DNA from: an uncultured Adlercreutzia sp.
GTDB lineage: Bacteria; Actinomycetota; Coriobacteriia; Coriobacteriales; Eggerthellaceae
Direction: 5' to 3'
Length of the DNA: 64,000 nt
Assembly: GCA_910589165.1 (NCBI GenBank)
Contig: CAJUSP010000004.1
Span: 1-64,000 of the forward strand
Each line of letters opens with the position of its first letter. Positions within the stretch are counted from its first letter, which is position 1. A program made the translations under genes and the position numbers. Positions 8,375 to 16,026 of this stretch are shown piece after piece. Under the pieces are notes generated by a model. The model was not told the origin of the DNA. It made no database searches and saw only the letters and a program-made list of their open reading frames with translations.

Positions 8375-9748
8375 ATGGCGGATAAGGCGATTCTGTTCGA
8401 CAGCAGCCGTTGCTCGGCGTGCCAGGCCTGCGTGGTGGCCTGCCGGGCGCATTTCGGCATGGGCGCCCGCGACGAAGGGGAGGAGGCGGCGACGGCTTTC
8501 GGCCGCGCCGTCGCACCGGATGGCGCATCTCCTTTGGCTGTCACGCTGACCGAGCGCCAAGATGGCGAGCGCGGGCTTGTGTGGGAGGCCCATCGGGAAG
8601 GCTGCGTCCATTGTGTTGAGGCTCCTTGCGCCGAGGTGTGCCCCACGGGCTCGCTGGCCGTCAACGAGGCCACGGGCTTCGTGGCCCTCGACGCGAGTCG
8701 CTGCGTGGGCTGCCATTTGTGCACCATGGTTTGTCCTGCCGATGCCCCGCGCCATGTGGGCGAGCGGGCGGGCGTCTGCCTGTGCGACGGCTGCTCGGCG
8801 TTGGTGGCCGATGGCGGCGTGCCCGCTTGCGTGGCGGGCTGCCCTCTCGATGCGCTGGCGTTCGATGACCGCGAGGCGGTGGTAACCCGTGCGAACGAGC
8901 GAGCCCAGGCGCTTCGCGAGCGCGGTTGGGATCGCGCCCAGGTGCTCGGTGTGGGCGAGCAGGGCGGCCACCATGTCATTCAGGTGCTGAAGTACGGTGT
9001 GGCGGGCGGTCCCCACGAGGCGCTGGCGAATACCGGCGAGGTGGAATGGCTCGAAGCTGCCAAGATGGCCGGTCCGGTGTCGGTAGGGGTACTGGGGGCT
9101 GCCGCCGTGGGCGCCGTGGCCGGCTTTGCCGTGGAGTCCCGCAAGCAGCGGGTGGCCGCAGAGGCCGCGGCGGCGAGCGCTGCCGAGGCGGCTGCGGCGG
9201 GCATCAACCCGTTGTGGGTGGAAGACGAGGTGGCGCTTGACGAGTCGGCGCCCGTCGTGGAGGAGTCGGCCCTCGATGCCGCCCTGCGCCGCCGCGAGGC
9301 GCTCCGCTCTCGCAAGGGCGCTACGCCGGCAGCGGCAGCGGCTGCGGCTGCGGCAGCCGTTCCCGACGAGGCCTATCATTGGTACGTCGTCGAAGACGAG
9401 GTGCCGCAGGATTCTTTCCGCCTGGTGGCCTGCGGCCGCGATCGCTTCGGCATGAAGGATTTCGGTGACGCTGGCGAGGGGGACGGCTTTTCGGAGGATG
9501 CCGGCGAGCTGTTCTCGGTGGACGAGCTGGGGGACACCGGCGAGTTGTACAATTTGGAGGACTTCCAGCGCCTGCTCGCCGAAGATGCCGCCTTGGCTGC
9601 TGCGAGCGAAAGCGATCCTGGGGCGATGGCGGCCGAGCCAACTTCGACGCCCGCCTCCGGTGAGGCATGCGAGCCGAGCGACGCCGTCGAAGCCACCGAA
9701 CCCGAAGCGACTTCGGAGCCTACCGAGCCTGCAGAGCGAGAAGCTTAG
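8375..9748 (+). CDS. Four-cluster ferredoxin-type electron-transfer subunit with membrane segment and acidic tail
   Basis: Protein of 457 residues, the likely partner of the upstream molybdoenzyme. Four cysteine groups occur: CSACQACVVAC (13-23), CVHCVEAPCAEVC (about 77-89), CVGCHLCTMVC (about 110-120) and a CLCDGC...ACVAGC set (about 134-157). They are spaced as in DmsB/NrfC proteins. Unlike the usual ~200-residue form, it continues with a hydrophobic Gly/Ala/Val stretch (about 232-253) that could be a transmembrane anchor, then an Ala/Glu/Asp-rich tail of about 200 residues. It has no signal peptide, so it would be co-exported with the Tat partner or, less likely, face the cytoplasm. Its 3' end overlaps the zeta toxin gene by 29 bp, tail to tail. 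Confidence 0.9.
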   Translation: MADKAILFDSSRCSACQACVVACRAHFGMGARDEGEEAATAFGRAVAPDGASPLAVTLTERQDGERGLVWEAHREGCVHCVEAPCAEVCPTGSLAVNEATGFVALDASRCVGCHLCTMVCPADAPRHVGERAGVCLCDGCSALVADGGVPACVAGCPLDALAFDDREAVVTRANERAQALRERGWDRAQVLGVGEQGGHHVIQVLKYGVAGGPHEALANTGEVEWLEAAKMAGPVSVGVLGAAAVGAVAGFAVESRKQRVAAEAAAASAAEAAAAGINPLWVEDEVALDESAPVVEESALDAALRRREALRSRKGATPAAAAAAAAAAVPDEAYHWYVVEDEVPQDSFRLVACGRDRFGMKDFGDAGEGDGFSEDAGELFSVDELGDTGELYNLEDFQRLLAEDAALAAASESDPGAMAAEPTSTPASGEACEPSDAVEATEPEATSEPTEPAEREA

Positions 9749-10484
9749 CCTTCAGGTGCTCGTAATGCCTGCGCTCCTCTTCGGTCCACGGGCCGAAGAG
9801 AGCCTCTTTCAGCGTATCGCTTGCCGTGCCGCCGTAGCCCTCCCGAGGGTAGAGGCACCGCTGAGCCCGAGTGTACAGATATATCTCCTCGAACTGCTGG
9901 CTTTCCTCGAGGGTACGCAGATTGCTGACGATTTGGTCGACGATCTTCTTGTGGTGGGCTGGATCGGTGGCGCGGGGCGTTGTGCCCGCGATGCGCATCT
10001 CCTCGTAGCGCAGCTGACAGCTTACTAGGGAGATGTCGGGCTTCACCGCCATAAGGGCCAGCGACACCCCATAGCCGCGCTCGCGCAAAAGCATGGCGGT
10101 TTTCAAGGGAACTTCCGCTGTGCGCAGCGTGCCCTCGATGATGAGGTTGTAGCCAATGGCCGACAACGCCTCAACGAGCGCCTCGGTCATGCGCCCCGCC
10201 CAAGGGGCCGTGTAGTCAACGGCTTTGTCCCCGTGCAATCTTTGCAACTCGAGAAACCGTGGGTGCTTTTTGCGGTAGTCGTCTCCGTTGATGCTAATGA
10301 TGCCTCCTGGTGTGCGCTGGCGAATCATCTTGTGCAGCGTCGTTTTCCCCGCACCGCTTTGCCCTCCCAGAAGATACGCTTGAGGCTTTTCTGGAAGATG
10401 CGGAGCGTAGGCGGTCAAAAGATCTCGCATGATGCGCTCGTGTTCTCGGTTGAATTCCTCTGGCGTGTAGTCCTCTGCCGCCAT
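9720..10484 (-). CDS. Zeta/PezT-type toxin (P-loop kinase)
   Basis: Protein of 254 residues, matching PezT length. The Walker A motif is GGQSGAGKTT, and NGDDYRKKHPRF contains the acidic and HP residues expected of zeta toxins. Family members phosphorylate UDP-N-acetylglucosamine and block peptidoglycan precursor synthesis. The ATG at 10484 is chosen because it lies 2 bp after the antitoxin stop; the longer upstream frame runs antisense-like through the antitoxin. It is the second gene of an antitoxin-toxin operon read from a promoter at 11091-11119. Confidence 0.9.
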   Translation of the reverse strand: MAAEDYTPEEFNREHERIMRDLLTAYAPHLPEKPQAYLLGGQSGAGKTTLHKMIRQRTPGGIISINGDDYRKKHPRFLELQRLHGDKAVDYTAPWAGRMTEALVEALSAIGYNLIIEGTLRTAEVPLKTAMLLRERGYGVSLALMAVKPDISLVSCQLRYEEMRIAGTTPRATDPAHHKKIVDQIVSNLRTLEESQQFEEIYLYTRAQRCLYPREGYGGTASDTLKEALFGPWTEEERRHYEHLKAKLLALQAR

Positions 10485-10486
10485 GG

Positions 10487-11056
10487 TTATGCCGCCTTCG
10501 CAAGCCGCGTCGCCATGAGCTGCTGAAAGCCCGTTAATTGCCCTCGCAGTTCGCTGATTCTCGCTTGATTGGTGCTCTCTTCTGAGAGGATCTGGGGAAC
10601 AAGTTTGGCGATTTGCAATTCGATGTCGTCGTAAATCATGGCCAGACCCTCGTCTCCCTTTTGCTTGGCCTCTTGGCGGGCGCGTGAAACCTGAGCCATG
10701 ATGTCCCAGGCCTTTTCGTTTAGCACTTCCTGCTGCAGGGTGAGCTCGTAGATGTCGTTGATGTCCATAATCTCGCCTTCCTCGTCGAATATGATTTCTG
10801 CGTAAACGATCTTCTCGACGCTCTCGCGCTGCTTGGCGGTGAGCACCTCGCCGTCGCGCTTCAGGCAATCGGCCATGAATTCTGGGATTTCAGCTGCACG
10901 GATGAGGTTGGCGTTGGCCTTCGTTGGTTTGGCGCCGTTCTCGTAGCGCGCAATGCTTGCGGGGCCGATGCCAAGAATGCGGGCAAACGCCTGCTGCGAG
11001 AGCCCATACCGCTTCCGAATCTCCTTGATACGCGCCGGTGTAATGTCGTCGACCAT
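10487..11056 (-). CDS. XRE-family antitoxin partner of the zeta toxin
   Basis: Protein of 189 residues. An N-terminal helix-turn-helix (IKEIRKRYGLSQQAFARILG, then a segment with GPASIARYENG) is followed by a long helical, charged region that probably binds the toxin. GAGAGGGG lies upstream of the ATG at 11056. A longer frame to 11164 would remove the promoter and is rejected. The arrangement resembles PezA-PezT, although the protein is a little longer than PezA and its C-terminal part is not obviously PezA-like. Autoregulation through the inverted repeat inside its promoter is inferred. Confidence 0.85.
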   Translation of the reverse strand: MVDDITPARIKEIRKRYGLSQQAFARILGIGPASIARYENGAKPTKANANLIRAAEIPEFMADCLKRDGEVLTAKQRESVEKIVYAEIIFDEEGEIMDINDIYELTLQQEVLNEKAWDIMAQVSRARQEAKQKGDEGLAMIYDDIELQIAKLVPQILSEESTNQARISELRGQLTGFQQLMATRLAKAA

Positions 11057-11090
11057 GATGCCCCTCTCGCACGATGAATATGGCAAATTC

Positions 11091-11119
11091 AGCATAGACC
11101 TTATGTGAATGTAGGTCAA
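11091..11119 (-). promoter_or_regulatory. Promoter with internal operator for the XRE/zeta operon
   Basis: On the minus strand TTGACC (11119-11114) and TATGCT (11096-11091) are exactly 17 bp apart. The spacer is bounded by an inverted repeat, GACCT (11097-11101) and AGGTC (11113-11117). A repressor bound there would cover the promoter, which fits autoregulation by the antitoxin. Confidence 0.7.
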
Positions 11120-11173
11120 GAATAAAATCATCAAATGATATGGATTAAGGTCTCTAAAGAGCAATCAAAAGAT

Positions 11174-11200
11174 AAAGGGAAGCTCTGAGAGCTTCCCTTT
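11174..11200 (-). terminator. Terminator of ettA
   Basis: A long perfect stem (11174-11186 against 11188-11200, apical bases necessarily unpaired) lies just downstream of the ettA stop on the minus strand. It is followed on that strand by TTTATCTTTTG, a T-rich tract. Confidence 0.8.
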
Positions 11201-11235
11201 AAGAGAGTGAGCTAATGCCTCTAGTTGGAGATGAT

Positions 11236-12915
11236 CTAGTTGCGGGTCAGCTTGCGGTGGAGGCGATGGGGCTTGGAGGCCTCCTTGCCCAGGCGCGCTT
11301 CGCGATCGGCCTGATAGGCCTCGAAGTTGCCCTCGAAGAAATGCCAGCGGCCGGGGTTCTCGTCGTCGCCTTCCCAGGCCAGAATATGGGTGGCGATGCG
11401 GTCGAGGAACATGCGATCGTGGCTGACCACTACCGAGCAGCCGGGGAAGTCGAGCAGGGCCGCCTCCAGGCTGGAGAGGGTTTCCACATCCAAGTCGTTG
11501 GTGGGCTCGTCGAGCAGCAGCAGGTTGCCGCCCTCTTTCAGGGTGAGCGCCAAGTTCAGGCGGTTGCGTTCGCCGCCCGAGAGCACGCCGGCAGGTTTCT
11601 GCTGATCGGCGCCTTTGAAGCCGAAAGCGGCCACGTAGGCACGCGAGGGCACCTCGGTCTCGCCGACCATCATGTAATCGGTGCCTCCCGAGACCACTTC
11701 CCACAGCTTCTTGTCGGGGTCGATGCCCGCGCGGTTCTGATCCACGTAGGCGATCTTCACCGTCTCGCCCACCTCAATCTCGCCGCCATCCAGGGGCTCG
11801 AGGCCCACGATGGTCTTGAACAGCGTTGTCTTGCCGACGCCGTTGGGGCCGATGACGCCCACGATGCCGTTGGGAGGGAGCTCGAAAGAGAGATCGTCGA
11901 TAAGCACGCGGCCGTCGAACTCCTTGTGCAGGTTCTTGGCGACGAGCACTTTCGAGCCCAGGCGCGGGCCGGCGGGAATTTGAATCTCGGCGAAGTCGAG
12001 CTTCTTGGCCTTGCCGGCCTCGGCCACCATGGCCTCGTAGTTGGCCAGGCGGGCCTTCGATTTGGCCTGGCGGGCCTTAGGCGAGGAGCGCACCCATTCC
12101 AGCTCGCGCTCCATGCGGCGGGCGAGCTTCGCTTGGGCCTGGCCCTGGGCGGCCATGCGGGCGGCCTTGGTCTCCAGGTAGGTGGAGTAGTTGCCCTTGT
12201 AGGGGAACAGCTGGCCGCGGTCGACCTCGCAGATCCACTCGGCGGCATGGTCGAGGAAGTAGCGGTCGTGGGTGACGGCCAATACGGCGCCGGGATAGTT
12301 CTTCAGGTGCTGCTCGAGCCACAGCACGCTTTCGGCATCTAAGTGGTTGGTGGGCTCGTCGAGCAGCAGCAGGTCGGGCTGCTCGAGCAGCAGACGGCAG
12401 AGGGCCACGCGACGGCGCTCGCCGCCGGAGAGGATGCTCACCGGCGCGTCGGGGTCGGGGCACTGCAGGGCATCCATGGCCTGGGAAAGCTGAGAGTCGA
12501 GATCCCAGCCGTTGGCGGCGTCTATCTCGTCCTGCAGCTTGCCCATCTCGTCCATGAGCGTGTCGAAGTCGGCATCGGGCTCGGCCATCTCCTCGCCGAT
12601 CTTGTTGAAGCGATCCACCTTGGCCAGCACATCGGCGAAGGCCATCTGGATGTTCTCGAGCACCGTTTTGTCCTCGTCGAGCGGCGGCTCTTGCAGGAGA
12701 ATGCCCACGCTGTAGCCGGGGGACAGGCGTGCCTCGCCATTGGACACTTCTTCCAGGCCGGCCATGACTTTCAGCAGCGTGGATTTCCCCATGCCGTTGG
12801 GGCCGACGACGCCGATTTTCGCGCCCGGGTAGAACGACAGCGTCACGTCGTCGAGGATGACCTTGTCGCCGACGGCCTTGCGGGCCTTGTACATTTGGTA
12901 GATGAACTCCGCCAT
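11236..12915 (-). CDS. ettA: ABC-F translation factor, energy-dependent translational throttle A
   Basis: Protein of 559 residues with two ABC ATPase domains and no membrane segment. The first has GPNGMGKSTL and SGGERRRVALCR with LLLDEPTNHLD; the second has GPNGVGKTTL, SGGERNRLNLAL and LLLDEPTNDLD. Length and the N-terminal MAEFIYQMYKARK closely resemble EttA, which binds the ribosomal E site and gates translation according to ATP/ADP ratio. AAGGAG precedes the ATG. It is transcribed alone and ends in a strong hairpin. Confidence 0.93.
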   Translation of the reverse strand: MAEFIYQMYKARKAVGDKVILDDVTLSFYPGAKIGVVGPNGMGKSTLLKVMAGLEEVSNGEARLSPGYSVGILLQEPPLDEDKTVLENIQMAFADVLAKVDRFNKIGEEMAEPDADFDTLMDEMGKLQDEIDAANGWDLDSQLSQAMDALQCPDPDAPVSILSGGERRRVALCRLLLEQPDLLLLDEPTNHLDAESVLWLEQHLKNYPGAVLAVTHDRYFLDHAAEWICEVDRGQLFPYKGNYSTYLETKAARMAAQGQAQAKLARRMERELEWVRSSPKARQAKSKARLANYEAMVAEAGKAKKLDFAEIQIPAGPRLGSKVLVAKNLHKEFDGRVLIDDLSFELPPNGIVGVIGPNGVGKTTLFKTIVGLEPLDGGEIEVGETVKIAYVDQNRAGIDPDKKLWEVVSGGTDYMMVGETEVPSRAYVAAFGFKGADQQKPAGVLSGGERNRLNLALTLKEGGNLLLLDEPTNDLDVETLSSLEAALLDFPGCSVVVSHDRMFLDRIATHILAWEGDDENPGRWHFFEGNFEAYQADREARLGKEASKPHRLHRKLTRN

Positions 12916-13051
12916 GTTTCTCCTTGGTAGTTGCTCCGCGCTCGGGCGGATGGGGCAAGTGCTGGGCGGTATTTTCTCAGAAGCCGCAGGGCTGCGCTAT
13001 GGGCCAATGTGCGATACTGGAAGAAAACCGCGATCGCGTGAGGGAGGGCCC

Positions 13052-13507
13052 ATGATACGGGTGCTGTTCGTCTGCCATGGGAACATCTGCCGCTCCACCA
13101 TGGCCGAGTTCGTTCTGAAGGATATGGTGGCCCGACGCGGCCTGTCCGATAGGTTTGAGATTGCCTCGGCGGCCACGAGCACCGAGGAGATCGGCAATCC
13201 GGTGCATCCGGGCACCGCCGCAGAACTGCGCCGGCACGGCATCGGAGGCTTCGAGGGCAAGCGCGCCCGCCAGTTGCGGCGCGCCGACTACGACGATTGG
13301 GATTTCCTCATTGGCATGGACGCGGCGAACATTCGCAACATGCACCGGATGTTAGGGGAAGACCCTGGACGCAAGGTGTTCAAGCTTCTGGAATTCGCCG
13401 GCACGACGAGAGACGTCGACGACCCTTGGTACACGGGGGATTTCGCAACGACCTACCAAGATGTCGTCGACGGCTGCGAGGGGCTCTTGGCCTACCTCGG
13501 GCTTTAG
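13052..13507 (+). CDS. Low-molecular-weight protein tyrosine phosphatase
   Basis: Protein of 151 residues. The P-loop CHGNICRS (C-x5-R-S) is at the N terminus, and the general-acid Asp-Pro lies in DVDDPWYTGDF near the C terminus. Both catalytic elements are present, so an active phosphotyrosine or arginine phosphatase is likely. GGGAGG precedes the ATG at 13052. It is divergent from ettA and its stop overlaps the next convergent gene by 4 bp. Confidence 0.93.
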   Translation: MIRVLFVCHGNICRSTMAEFVLKDMVARRGLSDRFEIASAATSTEEIGNPVHPGTAAELRRHGIGGFEGKRARQLRRADYDDWDFLIGMDAANIRNMHRMLGEDPGRKVFKLLEFAGTTRDVDDPWYTGDFATTYQDVVDGCEGLLAYLGL

Positions 13508-14385
13508 CTATATAGCCCGCACTCCTCCAGCAGATCGGCCCGTCGCGCCGGATCGCTCGCTGCGGCCAGGGCGTCATCGCTGCGTCCGTGCTCTAGAAGG
13601 AATGCGACAAGAGCTGCCATGCGTTCTTCTCCCTGCTGCACGCCTTCGGTGCGGCCTTCGGCCAAACCTTCGGCGCGCCCTTCGGCACGACCCTCGGCCA
13701 AGCCCTGCTCCAGGGCTGCTTCCTTCATCATGCGCGCTTGGGCGCGCAAGTCTTCTTCCAGGGTGATCATGGCAAGGCCTTCCTGCCTCCACGCCGCATC
13801 GTCGTTGGCTTCTTCCACGGCCGTTGCGATGTCGTTCACGAGGCGATCGTCGCTGACGCTTTGCTCTTGAATGTAGTGTAACAGGTCTTTGAGTTCGCCA
13901 GCGGGAAGGGAGCGCCACGCGGAGGCGTTCAGCACTACCCATTTGAAGCCGTGGTCGAGGGAAACGTGGGCGCTCTCGTCGCAGATCATGTCGAAGGTAT
14001 AGACAGGAAGTTCGTGCTCGAAGGGATCGAAGGTGCAGATAAACACGATGAAGCTCTGGGGAAGACGGTCGTAGTCCTCGCCCGGCTTAAGGGCCAGCGA
14101 ATCCATCGAGGATTGGTTGTAGCGCATACGGCGCCCAAGCTTGCCGCGCGAGTAGCACTGCATTTCCACGTCATAGGCAACCCCTCCCGCATGCATGATG
14201 ACGTCGAGGCGCACGCCGTGGGATCCTAAGCGCGGCAAGATAGTACGCTCAGCCGTGATGTTCTCCACGGCGGCGACGGGCATGCCGAGCACCACCTCTA
14301 GGAGCCGACGGCATATATCGGGGTGTTTCTCCATGATGTGGTCGAACATGGGCCAATCGCTGAATTTCAGATCGCGGTCTTGCAT
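13504..14385 (-). CDS. Rpn/YhgA-like PD-(D/E)XK nuclease family protein
   Basis: Protein of 293 residues resembling the Rpn recombination-promoting nuclease/transposase-like family. Visible elements are the N-terminal DWPMFDHIMEKHPDICRRLL, the nuclease core RLDVIMHAGG...YDVEMQ (Asp, then Glu-x-Gln), and a helical C-terminal half. Near the C terminus the protein has short AEGR-type repeats (EGRAEGRAEGLAEGRTEG), encoded by near-repeats of 12 bp that could vary in copy number. Family members cause DNA cleavage and RecA-independent exchange. It is transcribed alone, convergent with the phosphatase gene. Confidence 0.85.
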   Translation of the reverse strand: MQDRDLKFSDWPMFDHIMEKHPDICRRLLEVVLGMPVAAVENITAERTILPRLGSHGVRLDVIMHAGGVAYDVEMQCYSRGKLGRRMRYNQSSMDSLALKPGEDYDRLPQSFIVFICTFDPFEHELPVYTFDMICDESAHVSLDHGFKWVVLNASAWRSLPAGELKDLLHYIQEQSVSDDRLVNDIATAVEEANDDAAWRQEGLAMITLEEDLRAQARMMKEAALEQGLAEGRAEGRAEGLAEGRTEGVQQGEERMAALVAFLLEHGRSDDALAAASDPARRADLLEECGLYS

Positions 14386-14423
14386 GGCGGCTCCTCGGGT
14401 TGGGGACGATGCCGCTATGCTAG

Positions 14424-14560
14424 CCGCGCAAAACCGTCAAAAGGTCGGGGGGATTTCCCGTTTAGAACCGTCCGCAAACCGTCGCAGCACCGTAAAACGA
14501 CCGCCCGCAAACCGCAGCGCCGCCGTATGGGCGCCGTCTCTGAACCGTACTTCCTTCGTA
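14424..14560. repeat. Cluster of short ACCGT motifs
   Basis: Within about 110 bp the pentamer ACCGT occurs five times (near 14434, 14468, 14478, 14489 and 14540), mostly as AACCGT, with two ACCGC variants. Spacing is irregular, so these are not tandem repeats. This is the 242-bp gap between the Rpn gene and the ygbA-type gene; no reading frame or promoter stands out in it. Confidence 0.4.
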
Positions 14561-14627
14561 GTAGGGCTGCTTGTGGGCGATGGCTGCACGCAGGGTATGT
14601 CATCGGTGTCTGAAGGGGCTGCTGTAG

Positions 14628-14981
14628 CTATTTCCCCATGAGGTGGCGTACGGCGGCCACGGGGTGGTGGAGCATCATACGGGGGCCGGCGTAACGCATG
14701 ACCTCGCGAATGCGCGCTTGTTGGGTCGGGGCGTAGCAGTGGTTGCCGCAGGCCTCGCAGCTGGTTTTGCGCGCCATGGAACGGCAGCGCTCGGTGCGTA
14801 GGACGCAGTAATCGTCGAGCTCCTTGCACGCGGGGCAAAGCGCCTCGCCGGCGTAGCTCTTTTCGGTGCGCGCCTCTTTCTGATGATGGCCGGCGCAATG
14901 AATTGCCACCATCTGCGAGACGGTGCGCTTCTCTCGTTCCCGTCGGCGAGCGACGGCGGGGGTGTCAGGTGTTCTAGCCAT
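14628..14981 (-). CDS. ygbA: YgbA-family protein (nitrous oxide-stimulated promoter family)
   Basis: Protein of 117 residues. REKRTVSQMVAIHCAGHH, LCPACKELDDYCVLRTERC, a second cysteine set (CEACGNHCY) and VMRYAGPRMMLHHPVAAVRH match the YgbA family, which is linked to nitric oxide stress in enterobacteria. The Cys pairs suggest a metal site. The ATG at 14981 is chosen because similarity begins there; a longer frame adds unrelated residues. A short inverted repeat lies 18-33 bp upstream. Confidence 0.88.
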   Translation of the reverse strand: MARTPDTPAVARRREREKRTVSQMVAIHCAGHHQKEARTEKSYAGEALCPACKELDDYCVLRTERCRSMARKTSCEACGNHCYAPTQQARIREVMRYAGPRMMLHHPVAAVRHLMGK

Positions 14982-14998
14982 GGGGCGCACTCTAACAG

Positions 14999-15014
14999 AA
15001 GTTATACCGAACTT
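14999..15014. promoter_or_regulatory. Inverted repeat upstream of ygbA
   Basis: AAGTT (14999-15003) and AACTT (15010-15014) form a 5-bp inverted repeat with a 6-bp spacer containing TATA, 18 bp before the ygbA start. It could be a regulator site overlapping a promoter; it does not match a textbook NsrR or FNR site. Confidence 0.35.
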
Positions 15015-15063
15015 ACTTCGACCCCGAGGGGAATCAAGGAAACTGCATTGATGAGCGTAAAGC

Positions 15064-16026
15064 TTATGGCCTCTGAAGAACGAGGTAGCGGTTGAGGTCG
15101 CCCGTTTTGCCGTCGGCGGAGAAGCGGGCGATCTCACGGAGGGACACGTCGGCTGGCACGGGCGATTCTCCAGCTGCTGTGCCGTCCTGCCGTACGATGC
15201 CGCAGATGCTCAGGAGGGCGTCGATCTCGCTGTCGGAGGTGTGGTGGCAGAAGCGGAAGACGTTCTCGGCGTGCTGCCATCCCAACAGGAAGTCGCCGTC
15301 TCCGAACGGAGGCAACCGATAACGGCTGCGGCCGGCGGCGGTTGCCGCCTCGGCCTTCGCGGCTAGGCGAGAGTCGTTCAGGAATTGCCAGAAGGAGACG
15401 ATGGCGAAGCCGCCGGGGCGCAGGGACGCGACCAGGGATTCCAAAACCGTGGCGCGATGCTCGAACGTGGCCAGGTGGTGCATCACGCCGAAGGCCACGG
15501 CAAGGTCGCACGAGGCGCGGGGGAGGCGCTCCGCGAACGTGCCGCTCAGCAGGGCCTCCACTATATCAAGTTTTTGGAAGGTGACGGATGCCGAGGGGGC
15601 TGCGCCGGCGTTCGATGCGGAAAGCGCGCGGGCGAGGTAGCCGCCTGCGGGGCGGGGGTCATCTGGCTCTCGCGAGGCTTCGCGCAGGCCAAGCCCCTCC
15701 TGGGCGAGGGCCGCGCAATTGTCCACGGCGTGAACACTGAGAGGGCCCGCTGCTCGCTCGGCGAGGAAGCGCTCGAAGCGGAGGTTCCCGCAGCCGAGGT
15801 CGAGCACGGAAAGCGGGCGGCCAGCTAGGGTGGGATCGCTTCCTGCAATGATGCCCCAAGCCTCTTCCCAGCCGTGCCAGGGTGCTTGGCGCGTGGCAGA
15901 GAACGACGCGGCCTCGCGAGCGTAGAACTCGCTCGTGAGGGCATTCAGCTGGCGAATGACGTCGTCGCCGTAGGGGCCCGATTCCGTCGCCCGAGCCGCG
16001 TGATCTGCGGATACGGGCGCCGTCAC
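15064..16026 (-). CDS. Trm9-like SAM-dependent methyltransferase, probable tRNA wobble-uridine enzyme
   Basis: Protein of 320 residues with a Rossmann methyltransferase fold: LSVLDLGCGNLRFERFL (motif I), an acidic residue in VHAVDN (motif II), and GVMHHLATFEHR (post-motif). The segment FSATRQAPWHGW near residue 40 matches the FSxTRxxPW signature seen ahead of motif I in eukaryotic Trm9/ALKBH8 methyltransferases, which convert cm5U34 to mcm5U34. The start is GTG, overlapping the elp3 stop as GTGA, so translation is coupled to elp3. Function as an Elp3 partner is inferred from motif plus context. A generic small-molecule methyltransferase is the alternative. Confidence 0.75.
   Translation of the reverse strand: MTAPVSADHAARATESGPYGDDVIRQLNALTSEFYAREAASFSATRQAPWHGWEEAWGIIAGSDPTLAGRPLSVLDLGCGNLRFERFLAERAAGPLSVHAVDNCAALAQEGLGLREASREPDDPRPAGGYLARALSASNAGAAPSASVTFQKLDIVEALLSGTFAERLPRASCDLAVAFGVMHHLATFEHRATVLESLVASLRPGGFAIVSFWQFLNDSRLAAKAEAATAAGRSRYRLPPFGDGDFLLGWQHAENVFRFCHHTSDSEIDALLSICGIVRQDGTAAGESPVPADVSLREIARFSADGKTGDLNRYLVLQRP

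Noticed and set aside
10869..11235. Longer N termini for the zeta toxin and XRE proteins
   Set aside because: They would run through the antitoxin gene or the promoter; the shorter starts have SD sites and correct family boundaries.
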